A stretch of DNA of 64,000 nt from an uncultured Lachnospiraceae bacterium (lineage in GTDB: Bacteria; Bacillota; Clostridia; Lachnospirales; Lachnospiraceae). The notes beneath the pieces are model-generated. The model saw only the letters and a program-made list of their open reading frames with translations, was not told the origin of the DNA and did not search any database. Below are positions 52,976-60,803 of this stretch, one piece after another. Location: positions 62,001 to 126,000 of the forward strand of contig CAMWTP010000004.1 in NCBI GenBank assembly GCA_947177165.1, in the 5' to 3' direction. The position numbers were made by a program, and so were the translations under genes. How positions within the stretch are numbered: position 1 is the first letter of the stretch; each line of letters starts with the position of its first letter.

Positions 52976-55115
52976 CGCTCTCCTCCTGTCCTTTCATCAT
53001 AACCCTGACAGATGCTGCCCTGGAGCCTGACAGTTCTTCGCTGTAGGGTTCCGGCTGACAGCCTCCTGCAAAAATGGTAAACGCACCTGGTTCAAATACA
53101 TATTCTCCCTCCTCAGTTACAACTGCAAACTGCCGGCTGTCCACTGTGAAAGTCACGGTCGTTTCTTCACCGGGAGAAAGGGTAATGCGCCGCATGCCGC
53201 AGAGCTTGTGCACAGGCACACGGACGGATGCCTCCTCATCTCTCAGATAGCACTCTGCGATTTCGTCTGATGTTACCTCGCCCGTATTCCTGACCTTCAC
53301 TGTCACGGTCACATCTTCTCCCGCCGCAAAGATTTCCTGCATAGCCTGCATATCACTGTATGCAAAAGTGGTGTAGCTCAAGCCATAACCAAAAGGATAC
53401 AGCGGTCGTTCCTTAAAAAACTTGTAGGTCCTGTTATCCATGCTGTAATCCAGAAAATCCGGCAGCTCATTGTCGTTTCGGTAGAATGTGACAGGCAGTC
53501 TGCCGGAGGGTGAGTATTCTCCAAAGATCAGGTCACTGACAGCCTTGCCGCCCATCGCGCCGGGATACCATGCCTGTATAATCGCGTCGGCCTGATTCCC
53601 CTCCCCGAAATCCACTGCACCTCCGCTCATATTCACCAGCACCACCGGAGTGTCGCGCTCCATCACTGTAGCGATCAGATCCTGCTGGCATTTGGGCAGC
53701 AGCAGATCGTTCCGGTCACCTGTAAAGCCCTCTTTTCCGACAATCTCCTCCCCTTCGATGGTTTCATCCATTCCCACCACCAGGATCACTACATCGGCCA
53801 GATCCGTCTGGGCCTTTACCTCCGCGAGACAGTCCCCTGCAAAACCTGGATCCTCCAGCTTGTACTCATAGAGATGGCTGCCTCTGGAATAATTCAGGCG
53901 CACGCCCTCGGGCAGCGCACTGCGGATGGACTCCAGCACGGTATGATACTGGTTTGCAGTGCCGTGATAGTTTCCGTTTAAGGGAACTATGGAATTTGCG
54001 TTTGGCCCGATCACTGCTACATTGCGGAGTCTGTTTTTCTGCAATGGAAGCACACCGTTATTTTTCAGTAAAACCATCGTTTTTCTGGCTGCCTCCTCAT
54101 TCAGGGCACGGCTCTCCTCCGTGTCAATGGCATTATAATCGATATCGTCAAATGGCGTCTTTTCATCGAACATGCCCAGCCGGAATCTGGTTTCCATCAG
54201 CCGCTCACAGGATGTCCGAATCTCCTCCTCCGTGATCCTGCCCTCCTGATAGGCAGCCATCAGGTAGACGTACGTATTGCCGCAGTTCAGATCACAGCCG
54301 TTTTTTAACGCCAGGGCAACCGATTCCGCGGGCGTACTGGTCACCATATGATGCAGATGGAAATCTGCGATCGCCCAGCAGTCAGAAGTGAAATAACCGT
54401 CAAACTTCCATCTGCCGCGCAGAATATCCACCATCAGCGTCTTACTGCCGCAGCAGGGCTCACCGTTCGTCCGGTTGTAGGCTCCCATAAAGCCCTCTAC
54501 GCCTGCATTGACCAGATCCTGAAACGCAGGCAGATAGGTTTCCTCCAGATCCTGTCTGCTGGTCACTGCATCAAATTCATGGCGCAGATTTTCCGGCCCG
54601 GAGTGCACGGCAAAATGCTTCGCGCAGGCAGCTGCCTTCATATATTTTGGATCATCACCCTGCAGGTTTCTGACAAAAGCGGCACCCAGTTTTCCTGACA
54701 GATACGGGTCTTCCCCGTACGTTTCCTGTCCTCTTCCCCATCTGGGATCCCTGAAAATATTCACGTTTGGAGACCAGAACGTCAGTCCTTTATAAATGCC
54801 GTAATCCTTATATTTCTGAAAGGTATTGTATTTGGCCCGTCCCTCTGTTGCAGCCACTGCCGCCATCCTTCCCACCAGCTCCGGGTCAAAGGAAGCCGCC
54901 ATGCCGATCGCCTGGGGAAACACAGTGGACATCCCGCTCCTTGCCGCCCCGTGCAGGGCCTCGTTCCACCAGTTGTAGGCCTTGATGCCCAGACGGTCTA
55001 TTTTCTTTGCCTCATAGATCATCTGTGTGGTACACTCATCCACAGTCATCTGTGCAACCAGATCCTTTGCACGCTCCCGGAAACTCAACGTTTCATCTTT
55101 ATATTTTGGTATCAT
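52959..55115 (-). CDS. GH3 beta-glycosidase (beta-glucosidase/beta-xylosidase type)
   Basis: 718 residues without a signal peptide. Domain 1 reads NWWNEALHGAARSGMSTVFP, WSPNVNIFRDPRWGRGQETY and CAKHFAVHSGPENLRHEFDA, with the nucleophile Asp in GYFTSDCWAIADFH. Domain 2 spans about 350-560 (VVILVVGMDETIEGE), and a fibronectin-III-like C-terminus is present. NIFRDPRWGRGQETYGEDP is common in xylosidase/glucosidase members. The enzyme hydrolyses a terminal beta-linked sugar from oligosaccharides inside the cell. It is 43 bases after the class II aldolase gene and overlaps the phosphorylase gene. Confidence 0.92.
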   Translation of the reverse strand: MIPKYKDETLSFRERAKDLVAQMTVDECTTQMIYEAKKIDRLGIKAYNWWNEALHGAARSGMSTVFPQAIGMAASFDPELVGRMAAVAATEGRAKYNTFQKYKDYGIYKGLTFWSPNVNIFRDPRWGRGQETYGEDPYLSGKLGAAFVRNLQGDDPKYMKAAACAKHFAVHSGPENLRHEFDAVTSRQDLEETYLPAFQDLVNAGVEGFMGAYNRTNGEPCCGSKTLMVDILRGRWKFDGYFTSDCWAIADFHLHHMVTSTPAESVALALKNGCDLNCGNTYVYLMAAYQEGRITEEEIRTSCERLMETRFRLGMFDEKTPFDDIDYNAIDTEESRALNEEAARKTMVLLKNNGVLPLQKNRLRNVAVIGPNANSIVPLNGNYHGTANQYHTVLESIRSALPEGVRLNYSRGSHLYEYKLEDPGFAGDCLAEVKAQTDLADVVILVVGMDETIEGEEIVGKEGFTGDRNDLLLPKCQQDLIATVMERDTPVVLVNMSGGAVDFGEGNQADAIIQAWYPGAMGGKAVSDLIFGEYSPSGRLPVTFYRNDNELPDFLDYSMDNRTYKFFKERPLYPFGYGLSYTTFAYSDMQAMQEIFAAGEDVTVTVKVRNTGEVTSDEIAECYLRDEEASVRVPVHKLCGMRRITLSPGEETTVTFTVDSRQFAVVTEEGEYVFEPGAFTIFAGGCQPEPYSEELSGSRAASVRVMMKGQEESDGVKE

Positions 55116-55158
55116 AACCGACTCTTCCTCCCTGTTTTATGTTGTATGATGCAGCCCG

Positions 55159-55755
55159 CTACGCCAGCGTTTTGGGCTCTCCGAGCAGCCTGGCAAAGAT
55201 GATCGTCCTGGCTGCATTTTCCACGGCATCCATTCTGGCAAAGGCGTCCGCAAGATCGCTGCCACAGGTGATGACTCCGTGATTCTGCAGCAGGATCACG
55301 CTGCTTTCCGCACACTTTTCCACCTCTGCGATCAACTCCCTGCTGCCTGCAGGCGCATAGCCTGCCACTGCGGTTTTCCCTAACAGGGCTGGAACCTCCA
55401 GCAGAATGTTCTGCGGCAGCTCCCTGCCGCAAACTGCAAAAGCGGTAGCTGCCGCAGGATGGCTGTGCACGATGGCTGTGATCTCCGGCTTCAGTTCATA
55501 TAATCTGCTATGCATTCCGGCCTCCCGCGTAGAGCGCAGCTCTCCCTCCACAACAGTTCCGTCAAACCGCTGGCGCAATATCATCTCCGGCTCCAGAAAC
55601 GCCTTGCAGACACCGGAGGGCGTCACCAGCATTTCATCCTCCGCAATTCTGACACTGATATTACCATCCTTGCCGCTGACCAGCCCTTTTGCAAAAAGCA
55701 TGGCGCTGATCCGGCAGATCTCCTCTCTCCATTCCTGTATCTGTTTCACATCCAT
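55159..55755 (-). CDS. Class II aldolase/adducin-family protein (OtnC-like decarboxylase candidate)
   Basis: 198 residues. Zn-binding His pair in IVHSHPAAATAF, then a catalytic Glu region and QNHGVITCGSDLADAF. The family includes fuculose-phosphate aldolase, ribulose-5-phosphate 4-epimerase and 3-oxo-tetronate-4-phosphate decarboxylase (OtnC). A four-carbon acid sugar kinase gene two places upstream favours the OtnC role, which would yield dihydroxyacetone phosphate and CO2. It overlaps the SIS gene by 10 bases. The family is firm; the reaction is inferred from context. Confidence 0.85.
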   Translation of the reverse strand: MDVKQIQEWREEICRISAMLFAKGLVSGKDGNISVRIAEDEMLVTPSGVCKAFLEPEMILRQRFDGTVVEGELRSTREAGMHSRLYELKPEITAIVHSHPAAATAFAVCGRELPQNILLEVPALLGKTAVAGYAPAGSRELIAEVEKCAESSVILLQNHGVITCGSDLADAFARMDAVENAARTIIFARLLGEPKTLA

Positions 55756-56393
55756 TTGTCCGTCCCTGTCCTCTCTGTTTCGTTATCCGGGAAAAAATAG
55801 TCTTCCAGCATTGCGCACAGGGTGTGATATACGGGAAGGTGATATTCCTGAATCTCTGCTGTCACACGGGCGGGCACTGCGATGCACACATCACAGATTT
55901 CCCTTAACCGCCCGCCGTCCCTGCCGGTTAAACCAATTACCGCCAGATTTCTTGCCTTTGCCACAGTCGCTGCATGCAGCACATTGGCAGAATTGCCGGA
56001 AGTACTCAGGGCGACCAGCACATCACCTGCCTTTCCGTAACCGTATACCTGCTGTGCAAAAGTCATATCCGCCCGCACATCATTTATGAATGCTGTCGTC
56101 AGCGCCGGATGGCCTGTCAGCGCAATGGCAGGAAGCGCCCCCTGCAAAAATGCGCTGATCTCACCGATTGCCACCTTCTCCGTTTCTGGAAGCGGACGCT
56201 GCCTGTAAAAGCCCTTCATCAGCTCACCCACGATATGCTCGGAATCGGAAGCGCTGCCGCCGTTCCCGCAGACCAGCAGCTTGCCGCCGCTCTCATAGGA
56301 AGTTTTGAGTATTTCAAACGCCTCCTCTACTTCCCCGCTCACGCCTTCCAGCGCCGGATATCTGTCCGCCATTAATTTCAAATAATCTGTCAT
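55746..56393 (-). CDS. SIS-domain sugar-phosphate isomerase (GmhA-like)
   Basis: About 215 residues. GGKLLVCGNGGSASDSEHIVGEL (split around about 38-60) is the sedoheptulose-7-phosphate isomerase signature. VLVALSTSGNSANVLHAA and a C-terminal EIQEYHLPVYHTLC with the active-site residues also match. ATG 56393 is used; an ATG at 56411 overlaps the kinase stop without a site of its own. In this operon without LPS-heptose genes it probably isomerises a phosphorylated ketose from the pathway rather than making heptose. Confidence 0.87.
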   Translation of the reverse strand: MTDYLKLMADRYPALEGVSGEVEEAFEILKTSYESGGKLLVCGNGGSASDSEHIVGELMKGFYRQRPLPETEKVAIGEISAFLQGALPAIALTGHPALTTAFINDVRADMTFAQQVYGYGKAGDVLVALSTSGNSANVLHAATVAKARNLAVIGLTGRDGGRLREICDVCIAVPARVTAEIQEYHLPVYHTLCAMLEDYFFPDNETERTGTDKWM

Positions 56394-56400
56394 CTTCCTC

Positions 56401-57696
56401 TCATCCTCCATTTACCGTGCTGACCGCCGCTTTTTCCAAAAAGGCCCCGCTGCCAAAGCTCCCGGATTTCAATACCAGATTCAACATGCCAAGGCGGCAC
56501 TTTCCCCTCATAAACGGTACACCGGGTTCGATTTCCCTGCCAATCTCCATGCGGTAGATCCCAAGCTGCCTGGTCACTGCCGCGGAGGTATCTCCTCCTG
56601 CCACTACCAGGTTTCTGCAGTTTGTCTGCCTTAAAATCTCCTCCGCTGCATGACTTAAGCTGCCGGAAATCAGCCTGCCTACTTCCTGCCAGGAAAACCC
56701 CAGATGGCCGCCGTGCTCCCTGGCCTCTGCCACTTTGCCCGCATCCTGTTGGGAGCAGATCATGGCATGGCCTGATTCTGTCATCGCTGCCACCGCTTTC
56801 TGAATCAGCTGCCGCTCTGCCTCCCTCTGGCTTTCCCGGTCAAATACTGCCCGGGAATCCAGCTCAAAGACCGGCCATCCCAGGGAACGGATATGTGCAG
56901 TCTGCGCCCTACTCTGATCGGTCAGACTGCCCGCCACAAGCAAAACCTGACCGCCGGACATCCGCGCATGTTCTGCCTGCATCCTGTGATACACTCCCGG
57001 CAAAAATTCTCCAATGGCTGAGCTGCCGCAAATGTTTTTCTCCCCCGCCACTGCCTCAGCCACCAGGGCAAGGTCGTCCTGGCTGCGGATGTCGAACAGC
57101 ACATAAGCGCAGCCTTCTTTCTTCAGCCTGTCCTTTTTTGCCTTGACATACAGCACTCCCTGATCCAGATCCTTCCAGGTCACAAGACCGACACTGCGGT
57201 CAGACTGTTTTGCCAGAATGTCCGGCAGATAGGAAAGCTCCATCGGATGGATCGGATCACTGCGAAACTGTGAATCCTCCAGTCTGACACCATATACATA
57301 GTGTATCCCATCCACGGTGGTTCTTCCGTTTTTTGGAAAACCCAGAATCACCATGGAGGAAGGCACCCCCAGCACATCCTGCATACTGTCAAATTCAGCG
57401 CCGATATTGCCCCTGAAAACAGAACAGGTTTTGTTGAAATACCTGTCACAAGACAGTTTTTTCAACATCTGCGTCGCTCTCGCCACCTTGTCTGCCGCCG
57501 TTTTGGAATCATCAAACCGGCTGTCTGTATCGATGATGACCACATCCAGCCCACAGGCTTCCTCCTGTAGATCCTTGTCCTGGATCAGCTCCTGCGGAAA
57601 AACCGCCCCCCGATAGCCGCCGCTGGCAAAACAGATGCCAATGTCGTTTGCACCTGTGATGTCATCAGCAACCACACCTACTCTTAGTCTATTCAT
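56401..57696 (-). CDS. Four-carbon acid sugar kinase family protein (DUF1537, OtnK-like)
   Basis: 431 residues. The N-terminal VADDITGANDIGICFASGG (about 9-27) and the C-terminal LVVAGGDTSAAVTRQLGI (about 365-382) are the paired substrate- and nucleotide-site motifs of the family. It includes 3-oxo-tetronate, D-threonate and erythronate kinases. The neighbours are an OtnC-like decarboxylase and a class II aldolase, but no 2-hydroxyacid dehydrogenase is in the window. Its start overlaps the aldolase stop by four bases, so expression is coupled. A four-carbon acid substrate is likely but the exact compound is open. Confidence 0.88.
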   Translation of the reverse strand: MNRLRVGVVADDITGANDIGICFASGGYRGAVFPQELIQDKDLQEEACGLDVVIIDTDSRFDDSKTAADKVARATQMLKKLSCDRYFNKTCSVFRGNIGAEFDSMQDVLGVPSSMVILGFPKNGRTTVDGIHYVYGVRLEDSQFRSDPIHPMELSYLPDILAKQSDRSVGLVTWKDLDQGVLYVKAKKDRLKKEGCAYVLFDIRSQDDLALVAEAVAGEKNICGSSAIGEFLPGVYHRMQAEHARMSGGQVLLVAGSLTDQSRAQTAHIRSLGWPVFELDSRAVFDRESQREAERQLIQKAVAAMTESGHAMICSQQDAGKVAEAREHGGHLGFSWQEVGRLISGSLSHAAEEILRQTNCRNLVVAGGDTSAAVTRQLGIYRMEIGREIEPGVPFMRGKCRLGMLNLVLKSGSFGSGAFLEKAAVSTVNGG

Positions 57697-58568
57697 ACTC
57701 TGTCTGCACTCCTGACAAAATCTGCAATCTTCTCTTCCACAACAGCCTGTACGGCATCCGCCGCCCTGGCAAGCGCCGCAGGCTCCATCTCCCAGATCTC
57801 TCTGTTGGTCTTTCGCCCGCAGCCCAAAGAGCCCAGAAAAGCCTGCTCTAAGTCTGTGGCTATATTAATCTTGCTTACACCGCCGCCTGCAACGGTGATG
57901 GCTTTCCACACAGTCTCCTGCGGCAGACCGCTGCCACCGTGCAATACCAGCGGAATATCAATCTGTTCCCTGATCTGTGCCAGACGATCCAGATCGATCA
58001 TGGGATTCTTAACCGGATACACGCCATGTGCTGTGCCGATAGAGACCGCCAGCATATCCACACCGGTTCTTTCCACAAATTCCTTCGCCTCCCGCGGATC
58101 CGTATAAAGACTTTCATCATTGTCGGTCTCTATCTTGTCGGTGGCACCGATCCTGCCCAGCTCCGCTTCCACTGCCACACCTCTTGCATGCGCGTATTCC
58201 ACCACCTCTCTGGTGATCGCAGCATTCTCCTCAAAACATTTCTGGGAAGCGTCGATCATGACGGACATAAACCCTGCGTCGATAGCCTCCCTGATGACGG
58301 CAGGATCTTTGGTATGATCCAGGTGAAGCACCGCCTGCCCTTCGTAATTTTTATGTACCTCATAAAAACGCTCTGCAAATTCCTTTGCGCTGACGTCAAA
58401 CCAGCCAAATTCATTGGCTGAGATCTGAACGATCACAGGAGATTTCTGCGCCTGGGCCGCCTTTAAGACAGCGTCGATCAAAAAGGTATTTCTCGCAGAA
58501 AAAGAGCCCACACCATAGCCGCCCTCCTGCGCCCTCTTCAACATTTCCGTAACTGGTACTAACTGCAT
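57693..58568 (-). CDS. Class II fructose/ketose-bisphosphate aldolase
   Basis: 291 residues. The zinc ligands appear in VLHLDHTKDP (about 80-89), ELGRIGATDKIETD, SIGTAHGVYP and LVLHGGSGLPQE, with the phosphate-binding NIATDLEQAF. It splits ketose-1,6-bisphosphates into dihydroxyacetone phosphate and an aldehyde. The family covers fructose-, tagatose- and related bisphosphates, and this context suggests a catabolic, not glycolytic, role. It is 16 bases downstream of the FGGY kinase gene. Confidence 0.9.
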   Translation of the reverse strand: MQLVPVTEMLKRAQEGGYGVGSFSARNTFLIDAVLKAAQAQKSPVIVQISANEFGWFDVSAKEFAERFYEVHKNYEGQAVLHLDHTKDPAVIREAIDAGFMSVMIDASQKCFEENAAITREVVEYAHARGVAVEAELGRIGATDKIETDNDESLYTDPREAKEFVERTGVDMLAVSIGTAHGVYPVKNPMIDLDRLAQIREQIDIPLVLHGGSGLPQETVWKAITVAGGGVSKINIATDLEQAFLGSLGCGRKTNREIWEMEPAALARAADAVQAVVEEKIADFVRSADRV

Positions 58569-58584
58569 AATCCTGTCCTCCGTT

Positions 58585-60012
58585 TTATTCTCCCAGCATT
58601 TCTGTCAGCCGGGTGTATCTCTGATATTTTTTCCGGCAGTTTTCCGCTTCCTGACTGTCTGGCTGTATCCTGTCCTTTAACCGGGCCTGTCCGGTCAGCC
58701 CTGCCGCGGACAGCGCCGCCCCCGCCGCTGCCGCCTGCACCTGTATATCCGTCTCATAGGTGTGCGATGTGAAATCTGCCTTTGCCTGCATCAGCCTGCG
58801 ATTCATTGTCCCGCCGCCCACTGCATGGATGGTTTTCGCCTCTATGCCCGCCTCTGCCAGTTTTTCCAGAATCACTGCCGATTCACAGGCAATCCCTTCA
58901 CAGACCGCACTGACCAGGTGTGCCGCACTGGTATGCAGATCTGCCCCCAGAAATCCCCCCGGCAGCTTCTTCTTCCGATGGGTGCCTGCGCCGTTCACAA
59001 AGGGCAGGTACAAAAGCGGTGTATGCTTTTCACACGATGTCTGCATCAGCTCCTGATATCCCATCTTCCGCCCGTTCTGTGAAAGCAGACTGCGCAGCCA
59101 TTCAATAGAAGCGCCTGAGGACGGCATATTGCAGATCCAGTAATACCGGCCGCCGTACCGCCCTGTCAAAATGCCTCTCTCGTAAAGACTGTACAGATCG
59201 GGAAGCACTTCCATAAATCCCACATACACTTCCGACGTGCCCATGGAATTTAGCACATCCCTGCCCCCAATCCCCAGCGCCTGCGCCGCACACAGATGAT
59301 CGTGTCCTGCGATGCAGATCCGCACTTCTTTGTCCAGCCCCCATCTCTCCGACAGATACCGCGACAATACCGGCCAGTCCCCCGCTTTTGCGACAACACA
59401 GGGCAGCCTGCCTGACATGTCCGCAAGGCCTGTCAGCTCCCTGTCCCAGCACTGTCTGTGGATATTGTAGAGCATCGTGCGGCAGGCCAATGATTCCTCT
59501 GTCAGTTTCTGTCCGGTGAGCCGGAACAATATATAGTCGGACACGGACAGAAAACAATCCATTCTTGCAAACAGTGCCTCCTGCTGTGCGCGCATCTGCC
59601 AGAGTCTGTTGATGGTATATTTGGGATGCCAGCAAAGCCCGGTTTTCTGATAAAGTTCCCAATCAGTAAACGCTTCCAAAAAGTCCGGCTTCTGACTTCC
59701 CAGTCCCTCCTGATTCCATGGGATCAGCGGCATCAGCGCCTCCCCGCCCGCGTCTATGGGAATGCCGGCCTCCGCCATGCTGGTAATCCCAATGGCGGCG
59801 ACCTGCGTTTTGTCTACTGTCTCCAACACTTCCCGAATACAGTCTGTGCAGCGCTCAAACAACAATTCTGCCGGGATGGAATCTCCAAATACCCTGTCCG
59901 GCATCAGCTCCTGATCCCGCTCCGCCACAGCCAGGCAGTTTCCGCGCACATCCACGGCGCAGACTTTCAAATGGGTAGTTCCCACGTCAACGCCCAGGTA
60001 CAATCTTTCCAT
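58585..60012 (-). CDS. FGGY-family carbohydrate kinase
   Basis: 475 residues from ATG 60012 (GGAGAGG upstream). The actin-like start is LYLGVDVGTTHLKVCAVD, with the catalytic region CIAGHDHLCAAQALG and the C-terminal HAVGGGTMNRRLMQAKAD. Family members phosphorylate ketoses and polyols such as xylulose, ribulose, fuculose and gluconate. Placed before a class II bisphosphate aldolase, it probably supplies a phosphorylated ketose or aldonate to it. The stop is 16 bases before the aldolase gene. Confidence 0.9.
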   Translation of the reverse strand: MERLYLGVDVGTTHLKVCAVDVRGNCLAVAERDQELMPDRVFGDSIPAELLFERCTDCIREVLETVDKTQVAAIGITSMAEAGIPIDAGGEALMPLIPWNQEGLGSQKPDFLEAFTDWELYQKTGLCWHPKYTINRLWQMRAQQEALFARMDCFLSVSDYILFRLTGQKLTEESLACRTMLYNIHRQCWDRELTGLADMSGRLPCVVAKAGDWPVLSRYLSERWGLDKEVRICIAGHDHLCAAQALGIGGRDVLNSMGTSEVYVGFMEVLPDLYSLYERGILTGRYGGRYYWICNMPSSGASIEWLRSLLSQNGRKMGYQELMQTSCEKHTPLLYLPFVNGAGTHRKKKLPGGFLGADLHTSAAHLVSAVCEGIACESAVILEKLAEAGIEAKTIHAVGGGTMNRRLMQAKADFTSHTYETDIQVQAAAAGAALSAAGLTGQARLKDRIQPDSQEAENCRKKYQRYTRLTEMLGE

Positions 60013-60065
60013 TTTAATACCCTCTCCTAATATCGTCTCTTCACACCAAACCACAGCCTGCCCAG

Positions 60066-60740
60066 TCAGTCTCTCTTTTCAACTGGCATCCCTGCCATCA
60101 ATTCCGCCAGAGCTGCCACACCGCTGGCCGGGCTCGTGAGCAAATGCCGCCGTTCCTCCTCGCCAAGTCCTGCAGCTGCCCGGGCCATGGAAGCCTGTGC
60201 CAGGACAACAACGTCATTATTCTGAGCCAGTTTTTTGAGTTCACTGCCCACAACGCGATCGTACTCTGTCCCTTTTCCGTCTGCCAAAAGACTGTTCGCA
60301 TTGTCAATCACCTTTGTGTCAACCAGAATCTCATTGCCCAGTTCTGCTGCCTTGCGGACGATCAGCTCCGTGGTAGGGCCGATGGTGGACTGCAGCGTTG
60401 CCGCCACTCCAACCCTGTGAAATGCAGCCGCTTTCTCTGCCATAGGCTCATCTATGCGCAGAGCCGGAATCGATAGGACTGCCCTGCCTTCCTCAAAAAT
60501 ACCGCCAATGGAAGAGCAGGCGCAGAGAACTGCATCCGCCCCGGCAGTCTGTGCCATAAGCATCAGCGTGTGCAGGCGATAACTCACATCCGGTGTGATT
60601 TTTCCTGCACGATTGATCTCTGGAAGCATACTGTCGTCCAACAAATTGATAACCTCTACCTGACCGCATGCGGCCAGGATTTCTTTTTTCAGAGCCGGAA
60701 TAGTTACCGGCGTGGTATGAATCACTGCTACTCTCTTCAT
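60066..60740 (-). CDS. Asp/Glu racemase-fold protein with a single catalytic cysteine
   Basis: 224 residues of the aspartate/glutamate/hydantoin racemase superfamily. The first active-site loop is VLCACSSIGG, with Cys75 in the usual place. At the second loop (about 177-186, VVVLAQASMA), where racemases have a second Cys, there is none. One-cysteine relatives such as arylmalonate decarboxylase catalyse decarboxylation rather than racemisation, although there the other cysteine is kept. It lies 53 bases before the FGGY kinase gene in the operon. A decarboxylase or isomerase acting on a sugar acid is possible. Confidence 0.78.
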   Translation of the reverse strand: MKRVAVIHTTPVTIPALKKEILAACGQVEVINLLDDSMLPEINRAGKITPDVSYRLHTLMLMAQTAGADAVLCACSSIGGIFEEGRAVLSIPALRIDEPMAEKAAAFHRVGVAATLQSTIGPTTELIVRKAAELGNEILVDTKVIDNANSLLADGKGTEYDRVVGSELKKLAQNNDVVVLAQASMARAAAGLGEEERRHLLTSPASGVAALAELMAGMPVEKRD

Positions 60741-60803
60741 CCCTATACCCCCTTGCGTGCTCCGGCACGCATAACAATCAATCGTTTCACAGACGACCTT
60801 CTT

